Below are positions 26,251-36,328 of a stretch of DNA of 64,000 bases, in pieces. A program made the translations under genes and the position numbers. This DNA comes from Paraburkholderia haematera (GTDB lineage Bacteria > Pseudomonadota > Gammaproteobacteria > Burkholderiales > Burkholderiaceae). The first letter of the stretch is position 1, and each line of letters starts with the position of its first letter. The DNA lies in contig NZ_CAJNBK010000006.1 of the NCBI RefSeq assembly GCF_905220975.1, positions 124,001 through 188,000 of the forward strand, written 5' to 3'. Below the pieces are notes generated by a model. It was not told the origin of the DNA. It did not search any database and saw only the letters and a list, made by a program, of their open reading frames with translations.

Positions 26251-27034
26251 GATCTCTATTTCAAAAAAAGTTAATACAAAAGATTGAATGTTGCCTGGAC
26301 ACGGCTTTGCAAGCTTTGTTGTCTTGAACAGAAACAGAAATTAAACAATTCACTGCTCAAAACGCACGAGCAACAGTGCCGGGGCGAAGTATAGGAATGG
26401 AGTGACGTTGCAGGAGGGGGAAATTTCCGAACCTTTGCGGTGTAGTTCCCTATGTGGGGCTGCGCATCAAGCAATAGAGATTCGTTCCACTTTCCGCGAG
26501 AGCGGGTGACATGGACTGCTAGTCGACAGGGCGTTATTTAGGCGGGGTGGCTGTGTTGTCTGGCGATGCGTTTGTGCATGGAGAGGGGGCGAGTTGAAGG
26601 CCATGTGTCGTAACGTGAGTCGCTGTCGGAAACGGCTACAGCATGGTTCTCATAGTCGAGAACTGAGGCTAAGGTAGATCGTCATTAGTTAGATTTCCTG
26701 CGGAATGTAGTTGCCGACTCGATTTCGTTGCAACGGCACCACGACAGCAACGTATAACGTGGATTTCCAGCTACAGCCGAATTGGTCGGGATTCAAGCTG
26801 GCTGCTGACATTCAGTGTGCTGCTACTTCTCTCATGGTTATTCGGAAAATTCCCGCGAGCTTTTCGCTTTTCCTGATTTTTAGGGATAGAACCGCCAGTT
26901 AGATTTGCGACGCGTGAAAACTTTGGGTCGAGCCTTTAGGGTGAACGGCCAGTTTTTTGCGGTGACCGTTTTTCACGGTTTCTCAAATTGAACTGCAAGC
27001 GGGGCTCGCCCGTTATTTAGGGAATGCAACAAGA
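26251..27034. other. Divergent control region, flp / trimeric autotransporter
   Basis: This 784-base region has no convincing gene. It should contain the promoters for the tad operon (leftward) and the adhesin (rightward). Visible elements are a 10-bp palindrome GGAAATTTCC at 26419-26428, an inverted pair GTTCTC-N6-GAGAAC at 26645-26662, and TTCC-TGC-GGAA at 26696-26706. The last two palindromic TTCC elements resemble half-sites of BvgA-type regulators, two of which are encoded nearby. The adhesin start has AGGGA about 12 bases upstream. Promoter boxes could not be assigned with confidence. Confidence 0.5.
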
Positions 27035-30000
27035 ATGAACAAGGTATACAAATCGGTGTGGAACGCGGACGCGGGCACGTATGTGGCCGCAGCGGAAACG
27101 ACTAAGGCCAAAGGAAAGAAAGCGCGCGGTGGTAGAAGTCTTTTAGCAGCGGGCGTGCTAGAAGCGGAGCGCGCTGGCAATCAGATATTGGAATCGAAAA
27201 GCAGTTTGAGCAGTAGGGGGATGACGGGAGTCCTGGGCGGCGCATTTGCAATTGCTGCAACAGGTTTAACGTTTAGCAGTCTGGCAAGCGCGGACGTTAT
27301 GCCTGTCAACCCAGGTCCTTTCAGTCCTCTAGACGGGCAGGCTGGCGTGGAATTTTGCGCTTCTAGCAAAGCTTACGGTGTCAATACCTCTGGGTGTAGC
27401 ATACCGGGTTCGATTGAGCAGGCACAAACGTCCACGACCCCTTATGTCGGAACTGGGGTGGACGGTTTCGGTCTGTTCGTCAGCTACGGCGACGGTTTCA
27501 GTAAGGTGAGTCAGCCAGCATTTGTTTATGGCACGAAGGCCGGGGATCTCGTTCTTCATGGCCAAAACGGCATTTCCATGCTGGACAACGTGCTCATGTA
27601 TGGGAATCAGATCAAGAACCTAGGCGCGGGCGACGTGTCGCTTTCGAGTACAGATGGGGTTAATGGCGCGCAGCTGTATCAACGCACACGATATTTCAAC
27701 GCAAATTCCCCGTCAGACGATCCGTCTACGGATGCTCGGGCGATGGGCGCCAGTTCAGTTGCTTCTGGACCGTCGTCGAAGGCGGTTGGAAGCAATTCCA
27801 GTGCTTACGGTGCTAACGCCGTTGCATTGGTGTCAAATTCAGTTGCACTGGGCGCCAACTCGGTTGCCAGCCGTAACGATAGCGTGTCAGTCGGCTATCT
27901 GACGGCGGATGGTAAATCGCAGTACACCAGGCAGATTACCAACGTGACGGCAGGCGCGGCGGGTACCGACGCAGTCAACGTTAACCAGCTGAACGCTGCC
28001 CTTGCCGGAATCACCGGTGGTAGTGGTGGTACTGTTCCCAACGCTGTGACGTATAACGACTCAGGAATGGGCCTGATCACGCTCAAGGGCTCGAGTGGTA
28101 CGAAGATCACCAATCTGACTGCGGGCGACATCTCGTCGGCGTGGAGCACGGACGCGGTGAACGGTTCGCAGCTTTACCAGACGAACCAGAACGTCGCCAA
28201 CGTAGCAGGTAATGTCACAAACGTGACCAACAACCTGAATAACGTCACGAACATTGTCAACAACATCGTAAACAACGGCATCGCAGGCTCGCCGCTCGTT
28301 GTGTTGTATGACACGTCGAGTCGCAACAGCTTGACGCTCGGTGGAGTAGGCAGCACGTCGCCAGTCAAGCTGACGAACGTAGCGCGAGGCGATATCTCGT
28401 CGGCCTCGAGCACGGACGCAGTGAACGGTGGCCAGTTGTATGACACGAACCGGAACGTAGCGAATGTGACGGGTGGCTTGATTGACCTGTCGGGTGGCGT
28501 GACGAACCTATCTCGCGATGTGGCAAACGTCACTAATACGGTGAACTTCATCACCAACGGTGGTGGCATCAAGTACTTCCACACCAATTCGACGCTGGCC
28601 GATTCGTCGGCAACCGGTACGGATTCGACAGCGATCGGTGGAGCATCGACGGCGACGGGCGTCAATTCGGTAGCGCTGGGCTCGAAGTCGATGGCGACTC
28701 GCGACAACTCGGTTGACGTCGGTTCACGCCAGATCACAGGCGTGGTAGCAGGCACGCAAAACACCGATGCAGTGAACGTGGCGCAGCTGAATGCGGCAAT
28801 CGCTGGCGGGTCTGGTGGTGGCTCGCCTAACGCCGTTCTTTACGACGGCTCAGCGCACACCAAGATCACTCTCGGCGCCGTGGGTGCTCCCGCGCCAGTC
28901 GCACTGACGAACCTGGCAGCAGGTCAGGTCACGTCAAGCAGCACGGACGCAGTGAACGGCTCGCAGCTGTACAACACGGCAAACAGCGTTGCAGCAGCAC
29001 TGGGTGGCGGCGCGAGCGTGACCGGCACTGGCACGGTCACGAATCCGAGCTACCAACTTAGTAGCGGGACGTACAGCGACGTCGGTCAGGCGCTCGCTGG
29101 CTTGGACGGCGAAATCGGGGCGATCAACACCAACGTCATCAACACCACTAAGTACATCAGCGTAGCGTCGACAGCAAGTGCTGCATCAGCAACCGGTATG
29201 GAGTCCGTAGCGATCGGCGGTGGAGCAAAGGCTTCGGGACAGAACTCGTTGTCGTTTGGTGTGGGTTCGAACACCTCGGCTAACAATTCGATCGCGATCG
29301 GTGCAAACTCGATCGCAAACGTCGACAACACGGTGTCCGTTGGTAAAAAGGGCAGCGAACGCAGAATCATGAATGTGGCTAATGGCGTGGCCACTACCGA
29401 CGCAGTCACCTTCGGTCAGCTCAGCGCACTGCAGACAACTGTCACGCAGCTTGCGCAGCAATCGGGCGGTGTTAAGTCGATGCTTATGGTTGGAGCGGCG
29501 CCGCCTGTCACGAACTACATCGCAGTGAGCGCTAGCGTAACCCAAGGTACCGCGACGTCAACGGATGGTGCGATGGACGCCATGGCGATCGGGCCGACCG
29601 CGAAAGCGGGTGGCGCCAGCTCGTTGGCGGTCGGTAAGGGTGCGAGCACCTTCTACAAGGAGTCTACGGCTATCGGTGCCGGCGCAAATGCGGCGGCGGC
29701 CTACACCACCGTGATCGGTTCAGCCGCGTCGACCGGTACTTATGCCGACTATTCTGTTGCGGTCGGCTACAACGCTAACGTGGGCGGTACCAATGCACTC
29801 GCGATGGGATCGGCTGCCCAGGCTGACGCCACCAACGGCATTTCAATCGGTAACGAAGCGTTTGTTATTGGCGCTGCCGACAACGCGGTTGCCCTAGGCT
29901 ACAATGCTACGGCCTCTGCTCTTAACTCCGTGGCACTTGGCGCAAATTCCGCCGCGGATCGGGCCAACACCGTTGCGGTGGGCAGCAGTTCAGCACAACG

Positions 30001-33000
30001 CCAAGTCGTCAACATGGCAGCCGGCACGGCGAATACCGACGCGGTGAACGTCAGCCAGTTGAAGGGCGTGACGGATGTGATTGGCGGTGGCACGGCCGTG
30101 AACGCTGACGGCACAATCAAGAAGCCCTCCTTTTCGGTGGGCGGTCAGACCTACACGGATGTCGGCTCGGCCATCGCTGCGGCGGCGTCCGGATCCGGCG
30201 GTTCGGCCAATTCAGTGCAGTACGACGACACGACGAAGAACACGATCACGCTGAAGGGCGCAAGCGGCTCGACGAAGATCTCGGGTCTCACGGCTGGTAC
30301 TCTGTCCGCATCGAGCACGGACGCGGTCAATGGTTCGCAGTTGTACTCCACGAACCAGAACGTGGCGAACGTCACCGGTAATGTGATCAACATTACCAAT
30401 ACGGTGAACAACATCACCAACGGTAATGCTGGCGTCAAGTACTTCCATGTGAACTCGGGCATTGCTGATTCGACCGCGACGGGTTCGGATTCAATTGCTA
30501 TTGGTCCGATGGCATCGGTCACGACCCAGCAAGGCATTGCGGTAGGCTACAAAGCTAGCGTGAGCGGGATGTACTCGGTTGCCATCGGCTCGAGTTCGGT
30601 TGCCGATCGTGATGGCACAGTGTCTGTTGGCTCGAGCACGTACCAGCGCCAGATCGTCAACATGGCAGCCGGCACGGCGAATACCGACGCGGTGAACGTC
30701 AGCCAGTTGAAGGGCGTGACGGATGTGATTGGCGGTGGCACGGCCGTGAACGCTGACGGCACAATCAAGAAGCCCTCCTTTTCGGTGGGCGGTCAGACCT
30801 ACACGGATGTCGGCTCGGCCATCGCTGCGGCGGCGTCCGGATCCGGCGGTTCGGCCAATTCAGTGCAGTACGACGACACGACAAAGAACACGATCACGCT
30901 GAAGGGCGCAAGCGGCTCGACGAAGATCTCGGGTCTCACGGCTGGTACTCTGTCCGCATCGAGCACGGACGCGGTCAATGGTTCGCAGTTGTACTCCACG
31001 AACCAGAACGTGGCGAACGTCACCGGTAATGTGATCAACATTACCAATACGGTGAACAACATTACCAACGGTAATGCCGGCATTAAGTATTTCCACGTCA
31101 ATTCGACGCTGCCCGATTCGTCGGCACCGGGTACGGATGCCGTGGCGATCGGCGGTAATGCTAAGGCGACGGCGAACAACTCGGTGGCGCTGGGTTCGAA
31201 CTCGGTCGCCAGCCGCGCCAACACGGTCGACGTGGGTTCTCGCCAGATTACTGACGTTGCAGCGGGTACGCAATCCCTGGACGCGGTGAATCTCGCACAG
31301 CTCCAGGCGATGGGCGCAATCGTCGATTCCAGTGGCAACTTTAAGAACGCTTTTGTTTCGTATGACGACACGACGAAGAACACGATCACGCTGAAGGGTG
31401 CGAACGGATCGACGAAGATCACGGGTCTCACTGCCGGTGCGTTGTCGGCATCGAGCACGGACGCGGTCAACGGTACGCAGTTGTACTCGACGAACCAGAA
31501 CGTGGCGAATATGGCCGGTAATGTGACAAACATTACCAACACGGTGAATAACATCACCAATGGTGGCGGAATCAAGTATTTCCACGCTAATTCGACGCTG
31601 CCCGATTCGGCTGCTACGGCTACGGATGCAGTGGCGATCGGCGGCAACGCGAAAGCGACGGCAGCCAACTCGGTGGCGCTGGGTGCGAACTCGACGACGG
31701 TGACCAACCTGAATGCTGCGGCGTACCTTTCGACAAGCGGCACGCTGTCTGGCACGGCGCCTGTAGGCGAAGTGTCGGTCGGTTCGGTGGGTAGTGAGCG
31801 CCGCTTGACGAACGTGGCGGCTGGTGCGGCATCGACCGATGCAGTGAACGTGAGCCAGTTGCAGGCAGCTGTGACTTCTGCTTCCAGCACGGCCTCGGCT
31901 AACGCGGTGCAGTATGACTCTTCGTCGCACAACAAGGTAACGCTGGGCGGTGCTAGCACGTCCCCGGCTGTGAAGTTGACGAACCTTGCCATCGGCACCG
32001 TTACCTCAACCAGCAGTGATGCGGTGAATGGTTCGCAGTTGTACAACACGGCAAACAGCGTGGCGGCTGCACTGGGCGGTGGTTCCGGCGTGAGCTCGAC
32101 CGGTACGGTAACCAGTCCGACCTATAAGCTCAGCATGGGAACGTACGCCGATGTCGGCGCGGCACTGACCGGAATGGATGGTGTTGTCAGCTCGATCAAC
32201 ACGACTATCACCAACACCACGAAGTACATCAGCGTCGTGTCTACAGCGAGTGCGGCGATTGCATCTGGCGGTGAAGCTGTGGCGATTGGTGGCGGCGCAA
32301 AGGCTTCAGGGCTGAACTCATTGGCTTTTGGTTCGGGTTCGCTTGCGTCGGCTGACAACTCGATCGCACTGGGCGCAAACTCGGTCGCAAATGTGAGCGG
32401 CGTGATTTCTGTCGGGAAAAAGGGTAGCGAACGCAAGATCGTGAACGTGGCCAACGGCGTGTCGGCCACCGACGCTGTTACCTTCGGCCAGCTTCAGGCG
32501 TTGCAGACCACGGTCACCCAGCTTGCGGCGCAATCGAGTGGTGTTAAGTCGATGCTGCTTGGAGCCGGTCCGCTGCTTGGCGACGCGCTGCCAGTCACGA
32601 GCTATATCGCAGTAAGTCCTAACGTGACAGGCGGTACCGCAACGAGTACGGATGGCGCGATGGACGCCATGGCGATTGGGCCGACCGCGAAAGCGGCTGG
32701 CGTCAGTTCGTTGGCGATCGGCAAGGGTGCCAGCACGTTCCACGGTCAGTCTACGGCTATCGGTGCGGGCGCAAATGCGGTGGGTTCCTACACTACCGTG
32801 ATCGGTTCAGCCGCGTCGACCGAGGACGGCGCGGATTATTCAGTTGCAATCGGTTACAACAGCAACGTGGGCGGCGTCAATTCGTTGGCAATGGGCTCGG
32901 CTGCTCAGACCGATACCTCTGGCAGCGTGGCAATTGGTAGCGACGCGTATGTGACGGGTGGTGAGAATTCAGTTGCTGTCGGCTTGGGTGCGACCGCTAG

Positions 33001-35098
33001 CGTGGCTAATTCCGTAGCGCTGGGCGCGAATTCGATAGCGGATCGTGCCAATACGGTTTCGGTCGGCGCAAAGGATGCGGAGCGTCAGATCGTCAACGTG
33101 AAGGCCGGCACGGCGGACACCGATGCGGTGAACGTCAAGCAATTGAATACCGCGATTGCCACTGTCTCAGGCGGCGGTGCACCTAATGCGGTGATCTACG
33201 ACTCGGCGGCGCATGACAAGGTGACGTTTGGCAACGTGGGCACGCCGGTTGCGCTGACCAACGTGGCGGCAGGCCAGATTGTATCCAGCAGCAAGGATGC
33301 AGTGAACGGCGGGCAGTTGTATGACACAGCGAACAGCGTTGCGGCAGCACTGGGCGGCGGCTCGTCAGTGGGTACGGACGGCAAGGTTACCAAGCCGGCC
33401 TACGCACTTAACGGTAGCACCTACAACGACGTCGGCGCGGCACTGGCGGCAGTTGCAGCGGGTGGCAGCGGTGGTTCGGCCGATGCTGTGAAGTACGACA
33501 CGACATCGCACAACAAGGTGACGTTGGGTGGTGCAGGTTCGTCGACACTGGTGACGGTGTCCAATGTGGCTGACGGTGTGGCCAACAACGACGCCGTGAA
33601 CGTCAAGCAGTTGACGGAGCTGGGCGCGAAAATCGACAGCAACGGCAACGTGTCGGGTGCATTCGTCGCGTATGACGATAGTTCGAAGGGCAAGGTTACG
33701 TTGGGTGGCGTTGGTTCTACTACGCCGGTGAGCCTCACCAACATTGCAACGGGCCAAGTCACGCAGAGCAGCAAGGACGCGATCAACGGTTCGCAGTTGT
33801 ACGGTACCGTGAGTAGCGTTGCTCAAGCACTGGGTGGTGGTTCCAGCGTGACGACGAATGGCACGCTTACGAAACCGAACTACACGGTTGGTGGCAACAC
33901 GTACAGCGGCGTTGACGCAGCAGTGGCCGCATTGGACGCAAAGTCGAGCACCGGTTCGCCGGACGGGGTGGTTTATGACACGTCGGTGCACGACAAGCTG
34001 ACGCTTGGCGGTGCCGGCTCGACGACGCCGGTGCAACTTTCGAACGTGGCTGACGCGAAGGTCGATAACGACGCAGTGAACTTCAAGCAATTGAAGGCAG
34101 CTGGTTTGACCGTCGATACGTCGGGTAACGTGACCAACTCGTTTGTCGCGTACGACAACCTTAGCAAGGATACGGTTACGTTCGGCGGTTTTGGTTCCAC
34201 CACGCCGGTTCAGTTGAAGAACGTGGCTGTCGGTGATGCCCTGACCGATGCCGTCAACGTTGGCCAGATGCAGGCGTATGTCGCCAAGAACGCCGGTGGC
34301 GGTGGCACGGCAAACGCAGTGGCCTATGACGACACGAACAAGAACACCGTGACTCTCGGCGGCGCGGGTCATGCACCGGTGACGCTGACGAACGTGGCGG
34401 CGGGTTCAAATGGTACGGACGCGGTTAACTTCTCGCAGTTCTCGAGCCTCCAAAACCAGGTGAACAACATTTCCGGCGGTGGCGGCAGCACGACCTACGT
34501 CAACATCAACACGCCGAGTACGGGTGGTACGGCCGCGTCCGCGTCAGGTACGGATGCGATCGCGATCGGTAACGGTGCTATTGCATCGGGCACGGCAGCG
34601 ATTGCAATCGGCAAGGACGCAGTGACGGCGGGTGACAACTCGGTTGCGATGGGTCAAGGTGCTTCGGCTCCGAACACCAACTCGGTCGCGCTGGGTTCGA
34701 ATTCGACGACGGATCGCGACAACTCGGTATCGATGGGTTCCACCGGTCACGAGCGTCAGATCACCAACGTCGCAGCCGGTACGCAGGCAACCGATGCAGT
34801 CAACCTCGGCCAGTTGAACAACGCCATGGGCGGCATGCAGCAGTCGATCAACAACGTTGACCGCAGCGCGGCCAAGGGTATTGCATCGGCATCGGCGCTG
34901 AACATCGTCACGCCGTATCTGCCGGGCCGTACCACGCTGAACGCAGGTATTGCCAACTACCGTGGCTACCAGGCGCTTGGTCTGGGCGTGTCCCGCTGGA
35001 ACGAAAAGGGCACGGTCAACTACAACCTTGGCGTGTCTTCTTCGGGCGGCAATAGCACCATCGTTCGCGCTGGTATCGGCATCGTCCTCGGCAACTAA
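27035..35098 (+). CDS. Trimeric autotransporter adhesin (YadA/BpaC-like), 2687 residues
   Basis: The N-terminus (MNKVYKSVWNADAGTYVAAAE) is an extended signal-peptide region (ESPR); the hydrophobic core is at about residues 66-86 (GVLGGAFAIAATGLTFSSLAS). The passenger alternates YadA-like head repeats (AIGGNAKATANNSVALGSNS), neck motifs (TDAVNVSQL) and stalk pieces with Asn/Val-rich coiled stretches (NVTNNLNNVTNIVNNI). The last 70-100 residues are the YadA membrane anchor (RGYQALGLGVSRWNEKGTVNYNLGVSSSG, ending IGIVLGN). Three chains form an outer-membrane barrel that displays a fibre for adhesion to cells or matrix. Two head-neck-stalk supermodules are duplicated: one pair is nearly identical (30006/30654), the other diverged (about 29140-29840 and 32215-32910). 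Confidence 0.95.
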   Translation: MNKVYKSVWNADAGTYVAAAETTKAKGKKARGGRSLLAAGVLEAERAGNQILESKSSLSSRGMTGVLGGAFAIAATGLTFSSLASADVMPVNPGPFSPLDGQAGVEFCASSKAYGVNTSGCSIPGSIEQAQTSTTPYVGTGVDGFGLFVSYGDGFSKVSQPAFVYGTKAGDLVLHGQNGISMLDNVLMYGNQIKNLGAGDVSLSSTDGVNGAQLYQRTRYFNANSPSDDPSTDARAMGASSVASGPSSKAVGSNSSAYGANAVALVSNSVALGANSVASRNDSVSVGYLTADGKSQYTRQITNVTAGAAGTDAVNVNQLNAALAGITGGSGGTVPNAVTYNDSGMGLITLKGSSGTKITNLTAGDISSAWSTDAVNGSQLYQTNQNVANVAGNVTNVTNNLNNVTNIVNNIVNNGIAGSPLVVLYDTSSRNSLTLGGVGSTSPVKLTNVARGDISSASSTDAVNGGQLYDTNRNVANVTGGLIDLSGGVTNLSRDVANVTNTVNFITNGGGIKYFHTNSTLADSSATGTDSTAIGGASTATGVNSVALGSKSMATRDNSVDVGSRQITGVVAGTQNTDAVNVAQLNAAIAGGSGGGSPNAVLYDGSAHTKITLGAVGAPAPVALTNLAAGQVTSSSTDAVNGSQLYNTANSVAAALGGGASVTGTGTVTNPSYQLSSGTYSDVGQALAGLDGEIGAINTNVINTTKYISVASTASAASATGMESVAIGGGAKASGQNSLSFGVGSNTSANNSIAIGANSIANVDNTVSVGKKGSERRIMNVANGVATTDAVTFGQLSALQTTVTQLAQQSGGVKSMLMVGAAPPVTNYIAVSASVTQGTATSTDGAMDAMAIGPTAKAGGASSLAVGKGASTFYKESTAIGAGANAAAAYTTVIGSAASTGTYADYSVAVGYNANVGGTNALAMGSAAQADATNGISIGNEAFVIGAADNAVALGYNATASALNSVALGANSAADRANTVAVGSSSAQRQVVNMAAGTANTDAVNVSQLKGVTDVIGGGTAVNADGTIKKPSFSVGGQTYTDVGSAIAAAASGSGGSANSVQYDDTTKNTITLKGASGSTKISGLTAGTLSASSTDAVNGSQLYSTNQNVANVTGNVINITNTVNNITNGNAGVKYFHVNSGIADSTATGSDSIAIGPMASVTTQQGIAVGYKASVSGMYSVAIGSSSVADRDGTVSVGSSTYQRQIVNMAAGTANTDAVNVSQLKGVTDVIGGGTAVNADGTIKKPSFSVGGQTYTDVGSAIAAAASGSGGSANSVQYDDTTKNTITLKGASGSTKISGLTAGTLSASSTDAVNGSQLYSTNQNVANVTGNVINITNTVNNITNGNAGIKYFHVNSTLPDSSAPGTDAVAIGGNAKATANNSVALGSNSVASRANTVDVGSRQITDVAAGTQSLDAVNLAQLQAMGAIVDSSGNFKNAFVSYDDTTKNTITLKGANGSTKITGLTAGALSASSTDAVNGTQLYSTNQNVANMAGNVTNITNTVNNITNGGGIKYFHANSTLPDSAATATDAVAIGGNAKATAANSVALGANSTTVTNLNAAAYLSTSGTLSGTAPVGEVSVGSVGSERRLTNVAAGAASTDAVNVSQLQAAVTSASSTASANAVQYDSSSHNKVTLGGASTSPAVKLTNLAIGTVTSTSSDAVNGSQLYNTANSVAAALGGGSGVSSTGTVTSPTYKLSMGTYADVGAALTGMDGVVSSINTTITNTTKYISVVSTASAAIASGGEAVAIGGGAKASGLNSLAFGSGSLASADNSIALGANSVANVSGVISVGKKGSERKIVNVANGVSATDAVTFGQLQALQTTVTQLAAQSSGVKSMLLGAGPLLGDALPVTSYIAVSPNVTGGTATSTDGAMDAMAIGPTAKAAGVSSLAIGKGASTFHGQSTAIGAGANAVGSYTTVIGSAASTEDGADYSVAIGYNSNVGGVNSLAMGSAAQTDTSGSVAIGSDAYVTGGENSVAVGLGATASVANSVALGANSIADRANTVSVGAKDAERQIVNVKAGTADTDAVNVKQLNTAIATVSGGGAPNAVIYDSAAHDKVTFGNVGTPVALTNVAAGQIVSSSKDAVNGGQLYDTANSVAAALGGGSSVGTDGKVTKPAYALNGSTYNDVGAALAAVAAGGSGGSADAVKYDTTSHNKVTLGGAGSSTLVTVSNVADGVANNDAVNVKQLTELGAKIDSNGNVSGAFVAYDDSSKGKVTLGGVGSTTPVSLTNIATGQVTQSSKDAINGSQLYGTVSSVAQALGGGSSVTTNGTLTKPNYTVGGNTYSGVDAAVAALDAKSSTGSPDGVVYDTSVHDKLTLGGAGSTTPVQLSNVADAKVDNDAVNFKQLKAAGLTVDTSGNVTNSFVAYDNLSKDTVTFGGFGSTTPVQLKNVAVGDALTDAVNVGQMQAYVAKNAGGGGTANAVAYDDTNKNTVTLGGAGHAPVTLTNVAAGSNGTDAVNFSQFSSLQNQVNNISGGGGSTTYVNINTPSTGGTAASASGTDAIAIGNGAIASGTAAIAIGKDAVTAGDNSVAMGQGASAPNTNSVALGSNSTTDRDNSVSMGSTGHERQITNVAAGTQATDAVNLGQLNNAMGGMQQSINNVDRSAAKGIASASALNIVTPYLPGRTTLNAGIANYRGYQALGLGVSRWNEKGTVNYNLGVSSSGGNSTIVRAGIGIVLGN
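30006..30414 (+). repeat. Intragenic repeat in adhesin gene, copy 1
   Basis: This 409-base stretch matches the one at 30654-31062 with a single visible difference (an ACGAAG/ACAAAG change near 30234). The copies are 648 bases apart, which is 216 codons, so the reading frame is kept. It encodes a neck-stalk unit beginning VNMAAGTANTDAVNVSQLKG. Confidence 0.85.
30654..31062 (+). repeat. Intragenic repeat in adhesin gene, copy 2
   Basis: This is the second copy of the 409-base unit. Sequence between the copies (30415-30653) encodes an independent head segment, so the duplicated block is one stalk-neck plus one head. Near-identity at synonymous positions points to recent duplication or gene conversion. 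Confidence 0.85.
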
Positions 35099-35145
35099 GC
35101 AAAGGCCGCAAGGCCTTGAATAGAAGCTCGAGACGTTAGCTGTCT

Positions 35146-35179
35146 GGGTCGCACGGGAAGCTTCCGTGCGACCCTCTTT
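35146..35179 (+). terminator. Rho-independent terminator after adhesin gene
   Basis: GGGTCGCACGG pairs with CCGTGCGACCC (11 bp) around a 7-base loop and is followed by TCTTTCC, 48 bases after the adhesin stop. The U-tract is short. A weaker 6-bp hairpin (AAGGCC/GGCCTT) lies at 35102-35117. Confidence 0.7.
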
Positions 35180-35194
35180 CCATGAGACACAGAT

Positions 35195-36328
35195 ATGAAG
35201 TATTCATTGATTGCCATCGCGCTGGCCGCGATGCTCGCGGGATGTTCGTCCTCCGCGATGCGCGATCGCCTGCAGATTCAGGACCCCACGGTCCTACAAA
35301 CTGGTTTCAAGGCGTCGCAAGATGTAAACTCTGGCGCGGTCACGCCGCAGTGGATCGGAACCTATAGCAGCACGAAGAATGGTCCGATGCTGACCGCGGT
35401 TCAGACACGCTTGAACGCGCTGGGTGAGCGCAAGAACAACTATTTCGGCGATAAGGCCCAATGCTGGCTCAACGCCGCCAGCGATGAGCGCTCGCTTCAC
35501 GACGGCTGGGGCTTTGTCGAGGAGGCATTGCACCAGGCCGATCATTTGACCACCGCACTCGAAACGGGTCAGGGACTCTCCGCTGATAATCCCGAGTTGC
35601 GAACCGCGTCGGTTATCCGGCCCGATCTGTGGAAGCAGATTCTTGCCGCGAAGACCTCGCAGCTTTTCCCGCAATGTCAGGAAGCGCAGCGTCTGACCGC
35701 CTGTTCCGAGGTCGAAATGATTCACGCTGGGCACGAAGCATGGACGCGTGATTTTGACGCGAGTCAGCGGATCGTTGATGGCGTAGAGAAGGGTATGCCC
35801 GGTATCGGAGCAGCCCTCGAAGCGTGCACGCCGCCGCCGGTGGCAGCGCCGGTCGTTTCGCCGATTCCCGAGAAGATGACGCTGCAGGCTGATGCAACCT
35901 TCAGATTCGATCGTTCGGATCTGGCCGGTATGTTGCCGAGCGGTAAGGCTAAGCTCAACGAACTGGTCCGTGGCCTGCGCCAAGTTGACGACGTAACGAG
36001 CATTCGCATTGAAGGCTATACGGACCGCCTCGGTAGCGACAGCTATAACCGTCAGTTGTCGGCAAAGCGCGCTGATACGGTGAAACGTTATCTGCAGAAC
36101 GGTGGTGTTCGGACGCCGATGACGGCGCACGGTCGGGGTAAAGATGATCCGGTAGTGCAGTGTGACAACCGGAATCAGCAGGCGCTGATCGACTGTCTTG
36201 CGCCGAATCGTCGGGTGGAGTTGGATTTTGCGCGTAGCAGCGCGCCGATGTCTGCCGTGCATGAGACATCGCGACTACAACCGCAGCGACCGTTTCAGCA
36301 AAATCAGCAGGATCAGCAAGAGCAATAA
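35195..36328 (+). CDS. OmpA-like lipoprotein, copy 2
   Basis: This 377-residue protein has a lipoprotein signal ending AMLAGC (Cys17). It is a full-length paralogue of the lipoprotein at 11301: shared blocks include QWIGTY, DKAQCWLNAA, GWGFVEEALHQA, RPDLWKQI, the OmpA core IEGYTDRLGSDSYNRQLSAKRADTVKRYL and CLAPNRRVELDF. It differs by a Pro/Val-rich linker before the OmpA domain and a Gln-rich tail (QQNQQDQQEQ). It follows the adhesin terminator by 15 bases and starts the right-hand signalling cassette. Confidence 0.87.
   Translation: MKYSLIAIALAAMLAGCSSSAMRDRLQIQDPTVLQTGFKASQDVNSGAVTPQWIGTYSSTKNGPMLTAVQTRLNALGERKNNYFGDKAQCWLNAASDERSLHDGWGFVEEALHQADHLTTALETGQGLSADNPELRTASVIRPDLWKQILAAKTSQLFPQCQEAQRLTACSEVEMIHAGHEAWTRDFDASQRIVDGVEKGMPGIGAALEACTPPPVAAPVVSPIPEKMTLQADATFRFDRSDLAGMLPSGKAKLNELVRGLRQVDDVTSIRIEGYTDRLGSDSYNRQLSAKRADTVKRYLQNGGVRTPMTAHGRGKDDPVVQCDNRNQQALIDCLAPNRRVELDFARSSAPMSAVHETSRLQPQRPFQQNQQDQQEQ

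Noticed and set aside
26296..26311. TGG-N10-GC pattern resembling a sigma-54 promoter
   Set aside because: The GG/GC spacing fits, but the CACG part of the -24 element is missing, and it points right while lying about 720 bases from the adhesin start.
30799..32049. Long minus-strand open frame opposite the adhesin gene (and several similar ones at 28174-34372)
   Set aside because: These frames mirror the repetitive head/neck codons of the adhesin and change with its repeats. They show no independent domain or start signal.
27700..34800. Regular short repeats that could suggest a CRISPR array or satellite
   Set aside because: They are in-frame codon repeats of YadA-type head and neck motifs in one continuous reading frame, with variable unit length.
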